NCBI GenBank assembly: GCA_017396005.1
Contig: JAFQNG010000008.1
Location: 1 to 46,838 of the forward strand
Reading direction: 5' to 3'
From: Desulfovibrio sp.
Lineage (GTDB): Bacteria > Desulfobacterota > Desulfovibrionia > Desulfovibrionales > Desulfovibrionaceae
Length of the DNA: 46,838 nucleotides
Shown here: positions 40,296-46,838 of the stretch, piece after piece
How positions within the stretch are numbered: position 1 is the first letter of the stretch
Layout of the letters: each line of letters opens with the position of its first letter
The notes under the pieces: model-generated
Seen by the model: only the letters and a program-made list of their open reading frames with translations
What the model was told of the DNA's origin: nothing
Databases searched by the model: none
Program-made: the position numbers and the translations under genes

Positions 40296-41123
40296 TCAGC
40301 TCCGAATAAAGGCGTGGTGCGTATCCATAAAGGTGTTCACCACTATGATGGAAAAAAGACTGAGTACAAAGATAAAGACAGCCAGTCGCGCAGGCCTGCG
40401 GCCTTTCCAGTTGCTGGTGAGGCGATTGTAGAACAGCCAGGCGAACAGAAGCCAGACGATGATGGTGATGACTTCTTTGGGGTCGCCGCTGATGACGGCC
40501 CCATAGACAGGTTTGGCCCAGATAAGGCCTGAGGCCAGCCCCACAGTGTAGAGGGGAAAGCCGGTCAGAACGGTGAAGGCATTGATTTTGTCCAGAATAC
40601 TCAGGGCCGGCATGTCCTGCCAGAAACCTTCCATGCGCTGTTTGCTCTTGATGCGCCCTTCCAGATAAATAAAGAGCGCCCCTGCGGCAAAGGCCAGAGC
40701 CAGCAGGCCCAGACTGAGGAAGAGTGCCCCGATATGCAGGGCATAGAAGGGTGCCTTGAGAGATTCAGGTACTCTGATAAGCGCGCTCAGATAGGGTGCG
40801 CTCATGGCAAAGAGCATCAGGGCCAGAGGGGCAGAGAAAAGTGCGGCTGCCTCCTGTCGCATTCTGAGCCAGATGGTCAGACCGCACAGCATAACAAACC
40901 AGGCCAGCATCTGCAGATAGGCACCAAGGCTGAGGCCGCCGGGAAGGCTTTTGTGAAAACCACTGGCCAGCAGCAGGGTCTGCGCGGCAAAGCCGGCCAG
41001 CGCCAGCCAGCAGCCTGCCTTACGCCACAAGGGGCTGCGCAGGGCCGTGCCCAGTACGCCGCAGAAAGTAGCAAGCGCATACAGTGCCAGAGTAAGAAGT
41101 GTGGAGCTTTCAGGAGCAATCAT
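40296..41123 (-). CDS. HemX/CcsA-like cytochrome c assembly membrane protein
   Basis: The product is 275 aa with eight predicted membrane helices. It is similar in layout to the CcsA/ResC/HemX family: an early HKSLPGGLSLGAYLQMLAWF, then FYALHIGALFLSLGLLALAFAAGALFIYLE, and HHAF at the end. Conserved His residues may bind heme. The tryptophan-rich WGxFWxWDP motif of true CcsA is not obvious, so the HemX type next to hemA is the better reading. The start at 41123 follows CGGAG and overlaps the end of the upstream gene by 14 bases. Confidence 0.8.
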   Translation of the reverse strand: MIAPESSTLLTLALYALATFCGVLGTALRSPLWRKAGCWLALAGFAAQTLLLASGFHKSLPGGLSLGAYLQMLAWFVMLCGLTIWLRMRQEAAALFSAPLALMLFAMSAPYLSALIRVPESLKAPFYALHIGALFLSLGLLALAFAAGALFIYLEGRIKSKQRMEGFWQDMPALSILDKINAFTVLTGFPLYTVGLASGLIWAKPVYGAVISGDPKEVITIIVWLLFAWLFYNRLTSNWKGRRPARLAVFIFVLSLFSIIVVNTFMDTHHAFIRS

Positions 41124-41811
41124 CAAGCAACTCCGCAATATATTCGTGCAGGGCAGGGGGCAGGTGAGTAAGAAGCCATTGGCGGCACTGATCCATGTCA
41201 CCTGTCTCCAGCCAGATCTGCAGGGGGGAAGCCGCTACCAGTCGGAACAGGGCGGTATTCTGCCTTGTATCGGCTTTCATGGCAAGAACCAGAGGCCGTA
41301 AACGTCCCATGAGTCTGACCATGCGGGCACGGGGGGTCAGCCAGCCTTCCAGCTCGTGCCGCCAGCGCCGGGCCAGGGCCGGACTGGCCCCGCCGGTAGA
41401 CAGGGCAATGCTCAGGCTGCCCTGACGGGCAATGGCAGGCAGAGTGACATTGCCGGCCTCAGGGGAGCTGGCGCAGTTGCAGAGCACATGCGCCTCGCGA
41501 CAGAGAGAGGCGATGCGCAGATTTTCTGCGTGACTGCCCGTTGCTGCGAAAACAAGTGTGCAGCCCTCTATATCTTTTTTGTTACAGGGACGGCAGGCAT
41601 AGCTGACGCAGGGCTGTTCAAGCAGGGCGCGGGCTTCAGGGCAGAGCTCTTCCTTCGGGAGGATATCCAGCACTGTCACGGCAGCAGGTCTGCTGGCCAG
41701 CAGGCCAGACAGTTTGCGCCGTCCTACCTCGCCAAGACCGGCCACAAGACAGCGACACCTGTCCAGGGAAAGACAGACGGGGTACAAGGGGGTATATTCA
41801 TCAGTTAGCAT
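41110..41811 (-). CDS. Precorrin-2 dehydrogenase/sirohydrochlorin ferrochelatase (Met8/CysG-N type)
   Basis: The product is 233 aa. LYPVCLSLDRCRCLVAGLGEVGRRKLSGLL is the Rossmann NAD loop, and VFAATGSHAENLRIASLC with CNCASSPEAGNVTLPAI is the typical active-site region. The dehydrogenase Asp seen in Met8p lies near the SSPEAGN loop. It oxidises precorrin-2 and may insert iron to give siroheme, needed by dissimilatory sulfite reductase. It is the first gene of the hem-linked operon. Confidence 0.9.
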   Translation of the reverse strand: MLTDEYTPLYPVCLSLDRCRCLVAGLGEVGRRKLSGLLASRPAAVTVLDILPKEELCPEARALLEQPCVSYACRPCNKKDIEGCTLVFAATGSHAENLRIASLCREAHVLCNCASSPEAGNVTLPAIARQGSLSIALSTGGASPALARRWRHELEGWLTPRARMVRLMGRLRPLVLAMKADTRQNTALFRLVAASPLQIWLETGDMDQCRQWLLTHLPPALHEYIAELLDDCS

Positions 41812-41961
41812 GGGCGAGCTTTAGCACTCATATGCTGTTAAAGGCAAGACAGGCGGGCCGGTGAAAGAAACATCGGGTCTGTTAAGCTGAAGGATATAGA
41901 GGGCAGAGAGACGTTTTGACCGGATGCCAGCGCAAGCGAAACACCAGCTTTTAAGATTCTT

Positions 41962-43343
41962 TTATGTCGAAACTCCGGCATTGCGTTCGATAAGATCTAC
42001 CACACGGGAAAAACGTCGTCCCTGTGTGGACTGACGGGCCATTTCCTTTTCAATGGATGTGATACCGTTGATAACCGTGGAATGCCGTCGGTTGAAATGG
42101 CTGCCAATCTCCGCCAGTGACAGTTCTGTATGCTTACGGGCCAGAAAGAAGGCTGTATTACGCGCATCCACGCATTCCCTCTTGCGAGACCGGGAGGTAA
42201 GCTGACGCTCGTTGACGCCGAAGCTTTCACAGATCATGCGGATGATGCCGCTCATGTCCAGCCCGCTGTATACAACGGCAGCATACTGTTCCAGTACTTC
42301 CAGAGCCAGGTCTGTAGTGAGCGGGCTGTTCAGAAGGCGGGCCTTGAAGATCATGCTGTTCAGGCAGGACTCCATCTGGCGGATATCGCTGTTCAGGCGT
42401 GCAGCCAGCAGCTCACAGACCGCATCTGGCAGGAGAACCTGATGGCTTTTGGCCTTGCGTGTGAGGATGTTTCGCCGCATGTCTTCATTGGGGCGTTCCA
42501 TCTTGGTCAGGATGCCTGAACAGAAGTAGGAGATGAGCTGATCATCCATCTGCTGCAGTTCGCGTGGCGCAAAGGATGAAGTACACACCAGCCTGCCCCC
42601 CCTGGCCAGCAGAGATTTGATGATGGTCAGGGCCATGTTCTGCATGCCTTCCTTCCCCTGAAAGAAGTGCACGTCTTCCAGAAGAAGCAAATCAAGCCCC
42701 TGCAGGCGGGCTTTGAAATCCTCCACCTCTCTGTTGCGCTGTGCTGCCACAAAACGCGAGGCGAAATCCTCAGCGGTGAGGTAGGCCACCCGCTCGTCCT
42801 GCCGGCTGCTGGCCTGTCGTCCTACGGCCTGAGTAAGATGGGTTTGCCCAGACCTGAGGATGAGTTGACAAAGAGGGTCTGTACGCAGCCTCCACTGTGG
42901 CAGACATCCTGTGCGGCAGCCACAGCTACATTATTGCTGGAGCCGACCACAAAGTCCTCAAAGGAATAGCGCCAGGCCCTGTCGTCACGCACAGGGCGCA
43001 GGGGCTGAACAGGCATGCGCAACGGCAGTTCCACCTGGCGGGACGGTGTACTCTGGATGCCTGAACGGGTGACAGTGGCAGGTATTTTGACTGCAAGCGG
43101 CGCAACAACGCTGAAATGCACTTGCACTGCTTCTGGCGGGATACCCAGCACAGGTGATGCAGCCTCACGCATTGCACCTGTGAGGCGTGCCTCCAGCCAG
43201 TCGCGGATATAGGTATTGGGTGCGGTCACATGCAGAGCCGCAGCCTCTACCTTGACGTTCAGAGGGGCGATCCAGACCTTAAAAGTACCGGCGTCAAGCT
43301 TTTTTTGAAGATTTTCAGAAATTTTTGACCATTTGTCACTCAT
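41962..43343 (-). CDS. dnaA: Chromosomal replication initiator DnaA, frame broken at Walker A
   Basis: Two adjoining frames give one DnaA. Frame 1 runs from ATG 43343 (MSDKWSKISENLQ, domain I) through FEDFVVGSSNN to NSSSGLGK at 42846. There the frame goes out of register and stops at 42822. Adding one base to the A run at 42843-42845 (TTT on the plus strand) restores THLTQA and leads into frame 2 (AEDFASRF, LLLLEDVHFFQGKEG, sensor regions, and the domain IV DNA-binding FNRRHSTVINGITSIE). The repaired product is about 459 aa, normal for DnaA. All other motifs are intact, so a sequencing or assembly error in a homopolymer, or a very recent mutation, is likeliest. No good SD precedes the start. 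Confidence 0.85.
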
Positions 43344-43767
43344 GGTCAAATGTGTAGCCCATGGGGCAGAGGGGCGCAAAGGCGGGATTCCCCAGCCTTA
43401 CGGCTAAAGAGCGTTTTTGCTTTCCCCAAGCCTGTTGTTGTGTAACCTGTTTGAATACTTTATAATTTTTTTATTTCCGCCAAGTTTGGGCTTCTTCGTA
43501 AAGGCCTGTAACCTCAGGCTCTTATGTGATCTGTGGGAAGATATCAACAAATTTCAAAAAATTTTTCCACAATAATAAGTTTATTTTTTACCGATTTTCT
43601 CCGATTTTCTTCTGTTTTCTCCAAAATATCTGTCAGGCCCCAAACCATAAGGAGAAACGACTTGTCAAGTACGAAAATTTTTTTTCAGCTCTTTTTTTGA
43701 AAAGATTTTATGTGTATTTCCAGAGAGTTATCAGGTAAGAACAATTACCACTATGTCTTCAGCTCAA
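43344..43767. other. AT-rich region upstream of dnaA, candidate origin or dnaA regulatory region
   Basis: A non-coding gap of about 420 bases grows strongly AT-rich after 43450. It holds one DnaA-box match, TTTTCCACA (ending near 43571), and several two-mismatch boxes (for example around 43438, 43530 and 43709), next to a T-rich tandem repeat. These are usual origin components and the gap adjoins dnaA. However, box number is low and no dnaN or gyrB neighbours are present. Confidence 0.4.
43591..43622. repeat. Three tandem 10-base repeats
   Basis: CCGATTTTCT is repeated twice exactly and a third time as TCTGTTTTCT, directly after the DnaA-box and AT-rich stretch. It resembles the repeat arrays found in unwinding elements, without proof of function. 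Confidence 0.6.
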
Positions 43768-43800
43768 TGAAAACCCCGGAGCAGCAGCCGTCCCGGGGTT
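43768..43800 (-). terminator. Intrinsic terminator after the outer-membrane protein gene
   Basis: AACCCCGG (43772-43779) and CCGGGGTT (43793-43800) pair; on the minus strand the stem runs into TTTT. Confidence 0.75.
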
Positions 43801-43827
43801 GTCAGGCATATCAGCCACTTGTCGGCC

Positions 43828-44487
43828 TTAGAAGGAAAAGCGCAGGCCCAGCATAAATTCATTGTTATAGGGATTATTGGATATCTTGTATTCTGTGCTG
43901 CCAATATTGGCCGACACTTCGTTGTGTCCAAGGCCTACAAAGCGATAGGCCGCGTCAAGAGCCAGATTTTCATTGAACTGATAGGCAAAACCTGCACCCA
44001 GGTTCCAGGCAAAGTTGGTGCTTTGCTCGTCCATGGAGAAATTGTCAGTCTCGGTCCTGATGTCATAACCGGTGTAGTTGAAGGCCATGCCCAAGCCACC
44101 GCCCACATAGGGGGTGAAGGCACTGTCATTGTGGAAATCCCAGAACAGGTTGGCAAACAGGGTTGTGTTGTTCCAGGTGCCGCTCACGCTGCCGCGAGGT
44201 CCGTCCCAGCCTTTATCGCTGTTGCCGCGCAGGGCCAGTTCCAGCTCTACACGCAGGGGCAGCAGCTGCTGTGGCCAGAAGTCATAGCCCACTGCCAGCG
44301 CACCGCCCAAGGTGAACTGATTGTAATCATCAACACCCATGCCTCCCTGGCTGCGGCTCATATTGCCGGTATCCTGAAAGCTCATCAGGAACTTGGGGGC
44401 CAGATACATGCCACTGCCCTGGGCCGAAGCCAGACCCGGCAGAGCAAACATGACAGCCAGTACCATAATGGCCAATACACGTTTCAT
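43828..44487 (-). CDS. Outer-membrane beta-barrel protein
   Basis: The product is 219 aa. Residues 1-22 are a Sec signal peptide (cleavage after ASA). The mature protein has alternating aromatic and glycine strands (LFANLFWDFHNDSAFTPYVGGGLGMAFNY; WNLGAGFAYQFNENLALDAAYRF) and ends in Phe (LGLRFSF), the C-terminal signal for BAM insertion. Eight strands are likely, as in OmpA-, OmpX- or Opa-like porin-fold barrels. The specific role (pore, adhesin or structural) is unknown. It is a single gene with a terminator after it; SD AGGAGG lies before the start. Confidence 0.85.
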   Translation of the reverse strand: MKRVLAIMVLAVMFALPGLASAQGSGMYLAPKFLMSFQDTGNMSRSQGGMGVDDYNQFTLGGALAVGYDFWPQQLLPLRVELELALRGNSDKGWDGPRGSVSGTWNNTTLFANLFWDFHNDSAFTPYVGGGLGMAFNYTGYDIRTETDNFSMDEQSTNFAWNLGAGFAYQFNENLALDAAYRFVGLGHNEVSANIGSTEYKISNNPYNNEFMLGLRFSF

Positions 44488-44603
44488 GACAGTCCTCCTG
44501 AATGTTATGCCTCTTCAATGATGAGACTGTTTACGATTATGAAAAATCTAGAGATTGTCAATAGTTTTTCTGGAGCAGATACAATAGATCGGGCTTACAA
44601 TGC

Positions 44604-44641
44604 AAAAGGCGACACAGGCCTGTTAAACCTGTGCCGCCTTT
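44604..44641 (-). terminator. Intrinsic terminator after ribBA
   Basis: A stem of 7 bp (AAAGGCG with CGCCTTT) plus 6 bp (CACAGG with CCTGTG), separated by one mismatch, has a nine-base loop. The minus strand ends in TTTT. Confidence 0.8.
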
Positions 44642-44662
44642 CATAAGCTGTATGACAGTCCA

Positions 44663-45877
44663 TCAATGACAGCGAATGCCACTGAGCAGATGTGCCATCT
44701 TTTCTTTTTTAGTGCGCAGATATTCCTCATTTTCAGGGCAGGCCTCAATTTCAATGGGTACACGCTCCACGATTTCAATACCGTAGCCTGAAAGCCCTAC
44801 AATTTTCTTGGGGTTGTTGGTCAGCAGACGGATTTTGCGGATACCAAGATCTACCAGAATCTGTGCGCCCGTGCCGTAATCTCGCAGATCATCGGGGAAG
44901 CCCAGCTTGCGGTTGGCTTCTACAGTATCATAGCCCTGATCCTGCAAGGCATAGGCGCGGATCTTGTTGGCGAGGCCGATGCCGCGCCCCTCCTGCCGCA
45001 TATAGAGCAGGGCACCACGGCCTTCCTTCTCTATCTGACGCAGGGCAGCGCCCAGCTGCCCCCGGCAGTCACAACGCAGCGAGCCCAAGGCATCGCCTGT
45101 AAGGCATTGGCTGTGCACACGCACGAGCACAGGTTCAGACCCGCTCAGATCACCCTTGACCAGGGCCAGATGTGTACCGGGCTCCATATCGCTTTCGTAG
45201 GCATGGACAGTGAAGTCTCCATACAGGCTTGGCAGATGGGCTTTGGCATCGCAGCGAACCGACACCTGACCGCGTTCCAGCCGATAGCGGATGAGGTCGC
45301 GTACGGCTGCTATCCTGATGCCGTGCTCCTGAGAGAATTTTTCCAGGTCGGGCATACGGGCCATACTGCCATCATCGCGCATAATCTCGCAAATGACGGC
45401 TGCGGGTTTGAGCCCTGCCAGACGGGCAAGATCCACACTGCCTTCTGTCTGCCCGGCCCTCGACAGAACGCCGCCAGCCCTGGCCCGCAATGGAAAGACA
45501 TGACCAGGAGAAACCAGATCTTCCGGTCGGGCATTATCGGCTACGGCAGCCAGGATGGTGGTAGCCCGGTCAGCAGCTGAGATGCCGGTGCTGATGCCTT
45601 CGCGGGCCTCAATGGATATGGTGAAATTGGTGCCAAAGCGCGAAGCATTGCGCTGTGTCATGAGAGGGAGCTGAAGACGATCGGTCAGCTCCGGTCCCAG
45701 AGGCAGGCAGATCAGGCCGCGACCGAAGCGGGCCATGAAATTGATGGCCTCGGGCGTCACGAATTCAGCCGCCATGGTCAAATCGCCTTCATTTTCACGG
45801 TCTTCGTCATCCACCAGAATGATCATCTTGCCCTGCCTGATATCGGCAATGGCTTCTTCAATGCTGCAAAGAGACAT
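44663..45877 (-). CDS. ribBA: Bifunctional 3,4-dihydroxy-2-butanone-4-phosphate synthase/GTP cyclohydrolase II
   Basis: The product is 404 aa with two riboflavin-pathway enzymes fused. RibB (residues about 1-200) has the acidic metal loop [11 protein letters not shown] and the [28 protein letters not shown] block. RibA (about 205-404) has the zinc site [14 protein letters not shown] and [29 protein letters not shown]. Together they supply both precursors of lumazine. It is not next to ribD, ribE or ribH here, so it is a stand-alone gene. SD AAGGAT precedes the ATG. Confidence 0.97.
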   Translation of the reverse strand: MSLCSIEEAIADIRQGKMIILVDDEDRENEGDLTMAAEFVTPEAINFMARFGRGLICLPLGPELTDRLQLPLMTQRNASRFGTNFTISIEAREGISTGISAADRATTILAAVADNARPEDLVSPGHVFPLRARAGGVLSRAGQTEGSVDLARLAGLKPAAVICEIMRDDGSMARMPDLEKFSQEHGIRIAAVRDLIRYRLERGQVSVRCDAKAHLPSLYGDFTVHAYESDMEPGTHLALVKGDLSGSEPVLVRVHSQCLTGDALGSLRCDCRGQLGAALRQIEKEGRGALLYMRQEGRGIGLANKIRAYALQDQGYDTVEANRKLGFPDDLRDYGTGAQILVDLGIRKIRLLTNNPKKIVGLSGYGIEIVERVPIEIEACPENEEYLRTKKEKMAHLLSGIRCH

Positions 45878-45949
45878 GGCGTATCCTTATTATTACGTCA
45901 CAACAAAGGGATGGAAACAGGGAGAAAGTAGGGCGGGGAGGGCCTCCTG

Positions 45950-46684
45950 TCAACTGTCTGCCGTGGTACCATGGCGTGGCAGACAACCTGCTTCGGCAAG
46001 CAGAGACGCGATGGGCCTGCCCAGCAGAAAGGGCAGAACATCAGCGGGGATACAGGCTTTGTGGTGACACAGCTCACGAAAGGCCGCATCGGTACGGGCC
46101 AGCATGGTGAGGCGCAGACGTGCTTCACGGGGATCTGCCGTCAGAGGCGCACGTTGGGTGCCACGCGGCCTGAAACCCAGAGTGGCAGCCAGCTGCAGGC
46201 ACTCCTTTGCCGGGCATTGTGCCTCATGTGTGGCAGCCAGCTCCTGCCAGAGGGAACGGGCGGTGGCAGACAGCATAGCCTCAGGCAAGGCTGTCAGAAC
46301 AGCCGTACGGTCAAGCATGTTCCCCTGCGTCAGACGTTCTGCCAGCGGAGCCGTATCACCGCAGAACAGCAGGTCGCACTGGGCAGGTCTGTACCTGTAT
46401 ATGGTGCACAGTGCGCCTGTGGGCGTCCTTTCGAAATACGGACAGCGCCAGGGGTGTTCCGTTACGCCTGCCTGAGGGTGCCAGCGGGCCACTTTGAGCA
46501 TTTCGTATGCAAGTGGACGCAGCCCTTCCTGAAGGTCATCCCGTGCCCATTCGCCCACACGCAGACAGACCATGTTTTCAAGCACGAGAGCGCCTTCAGC
46601 CAGCAGAGGCGTGTCTTCAGTCATAAGCGTCGGGCCACCGCGCAGGCAGCATATACCACAGCGGTGGCAGAGAGCGTCAGCCAT
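45950..46684 (-). CDS. Cysteine-cluster protein, YkgJ-like
   Basis: The product is 244 aa. The N-terminus [13 protein letters not shown] is the YkgJ-type metal cluster and [30 protein letters not shown] the second half of it. The C-terminal 130 residues are helical with scattered Cys ([16 protein letters not shown]) and no known domain. It is the second member of this broad family in the window, distinct from the one at 5.5 kb. It follows two bases after the RND gene stop, so it may be cotranscribed with an efflux pump. Function unknown. Confidence 0.75.
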   Translation of the reverse strand: MADALCHRCGICCLRGGPTLMTEDTPLLAEGALVLENMVCLRVGEWARDDLQEGLRPLAYEMLKVARWHPQAGVTEHPWRCPYFERTPTGALCTIYRYRPAQCDLLFCGDTAPLAERLTQGNMLDRTAVLTALPEAMLSATARSLWQELAATHEAQCPAKECLQLAATLGFRPRGTQRAPLTADPREARLRLTMLARTDAAFRELCHHKACIPADVLPFLLGRPIASLLAEAGCLPRHGTTADS

Positions 46685-46686
46685 AA

Positions 46687-46838
46687 TCAGCCTTCCATAC
46701 CTGTGGCCTGCGTGGCAGGGCGGTGGTCTTCAAATCGCCGCCCGTAACGCCTGTTGAGCCAGCGGGAGAACTTTTCCATATAATAGTAATACACCGGCGT
46801 GATATAGAGCGTTACAATCTGCGAAAAGCAGAGGCCCC
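46687..46838 (-). CDS. C-terminal end of an RND efflux transporter inner-membrane subunit (partial)
   Basis: The frame enters from the right edge on the minus strand and ends with TGA at 46687-46689. The visible 49 residues include CFSQIVTLYITPVYYYYMEK, the last membrane helix of HAE1-type RND pumps (AcrB/MdtC group), and a basic tail. Assignment rests on this helix only; the rest lies outside the window. Confidence 0.75.
   Translation of the reverse strand, partial: GLCFSQIVTLYITPVYYYYMEKFSRWLNRRYGRRFEDHRPATQATGMEG

Noticed and set aside
42835..42850. Programmed ribosomal frameshifting in dnaA
   Set aside because: GGC AAA CCC is not a usable slippery heptamer for the needed -1 shift, and no pseudoknot-like stem was seen right after it. 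A missing A in a homopolymer is simpler.
1..46838. CRISPR arrays, tRNA or rRNA genes, insertion sequences, prophage
   Set aside because: No regularly spaced repeats, cloverleaf-like sequences, transposase or phage genes were seen in the gaps or among the frames.

Overview
The window is bacterial and looks like a chromosome segment of a sulfate-reducing member of the Desulfovibrionaceae (Desulfovibrio or a close relative). This is inferred from content: a Tat-exported periplasmic [NiFe] hydrogenase (small then large subunit) with its maturation protease, an anaerobic class III ribonucleotide reductase, a multiheme cytochrome c peroxidase, a hemerythrin protein, a LIV-type amino-acid transporter, several aryl-CoA-ligase/DUF neighbours and flagellar hook genes, all in GC-rich DNA with dense gene packing. 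No rRNA, tRNA, CRISPR array, insertion sequence or prophage was seen.

Layout. 1-3.9 kb: end of an unknown gene, a small exported protein (minus strand), a three-gene ABC export-type module ending in a DUF4857 protein, and a DUF2325 protein. 4-6 kb: tri-heme cytochrome c peroxidase and a cysteine-cluster protein on the minus strand. 6.2-9 kb: rplM-rpsI followed by a YcaO-domain protein. 9-10.1 kb: an AT-rich island with one EamA-type permease. 10.1-14.8 kb: complete livJHMGF operon. 14.8-18.5 kb: DHH phosphoesterase and a two-domain M16 peptidase. 18.5-21.6 kb: nrdD, a separate 57-codon glycyl-radical gene, and nrdG. 21.6-22.7 kb: membrane hemerythrin (minus). 22.8-26.6 kb: DUF1786, phenylacetate-CoA ligase-like, DUF456 and TrmJ-like methyltransferase. 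26.6-28 kb: greA with a structured leader and a higBA toxin-antitoxin pair bracketed by identical 34-bp repeats. 28-32.8 kb: fliK-flgD-flgE (read right to left). 32.9-36.1 kb: hydrogenase small subunit, large subunit, protease. 36.3-41.8 kb: ychF, then a siroheme/heme-linked group (met8-type dehydrogenase, hemX-like, hemA, an unknown 111-aa protein, tilS). 42-43.7 kb: dnaA with a one-base frame break in its Walker A motif and an AT-rich upstream region. 43.8-46.8 kb: outer-membrane barrel protein, ribBA, a second cysteine-cluster protein and the end of an RND efflux pump.

The most notable observation is the split class III ribonucleotide reductase. The 751-aa NrdD ends right after its cysteine-rich zinc-like motif and lacks the C-terminal glycyl-radical segment. 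That segment (RRITGYL, Gly33) is encoded by an independent 57-codon gene with its own strong ribosome binding site, 44 bases downstream and overlapping the start of nrdG. This resembles, within an RNR, the E. coli GrcA/YfiD logic of a replaceable radical-bearing peptide. Other points of interest are the repeat-flanked higBA cassette, terminator-like hairpins between the greA promoter and its start codon, the dnaA frame break, and the AT-rich patches in the permease gene and in the middle of flgE.
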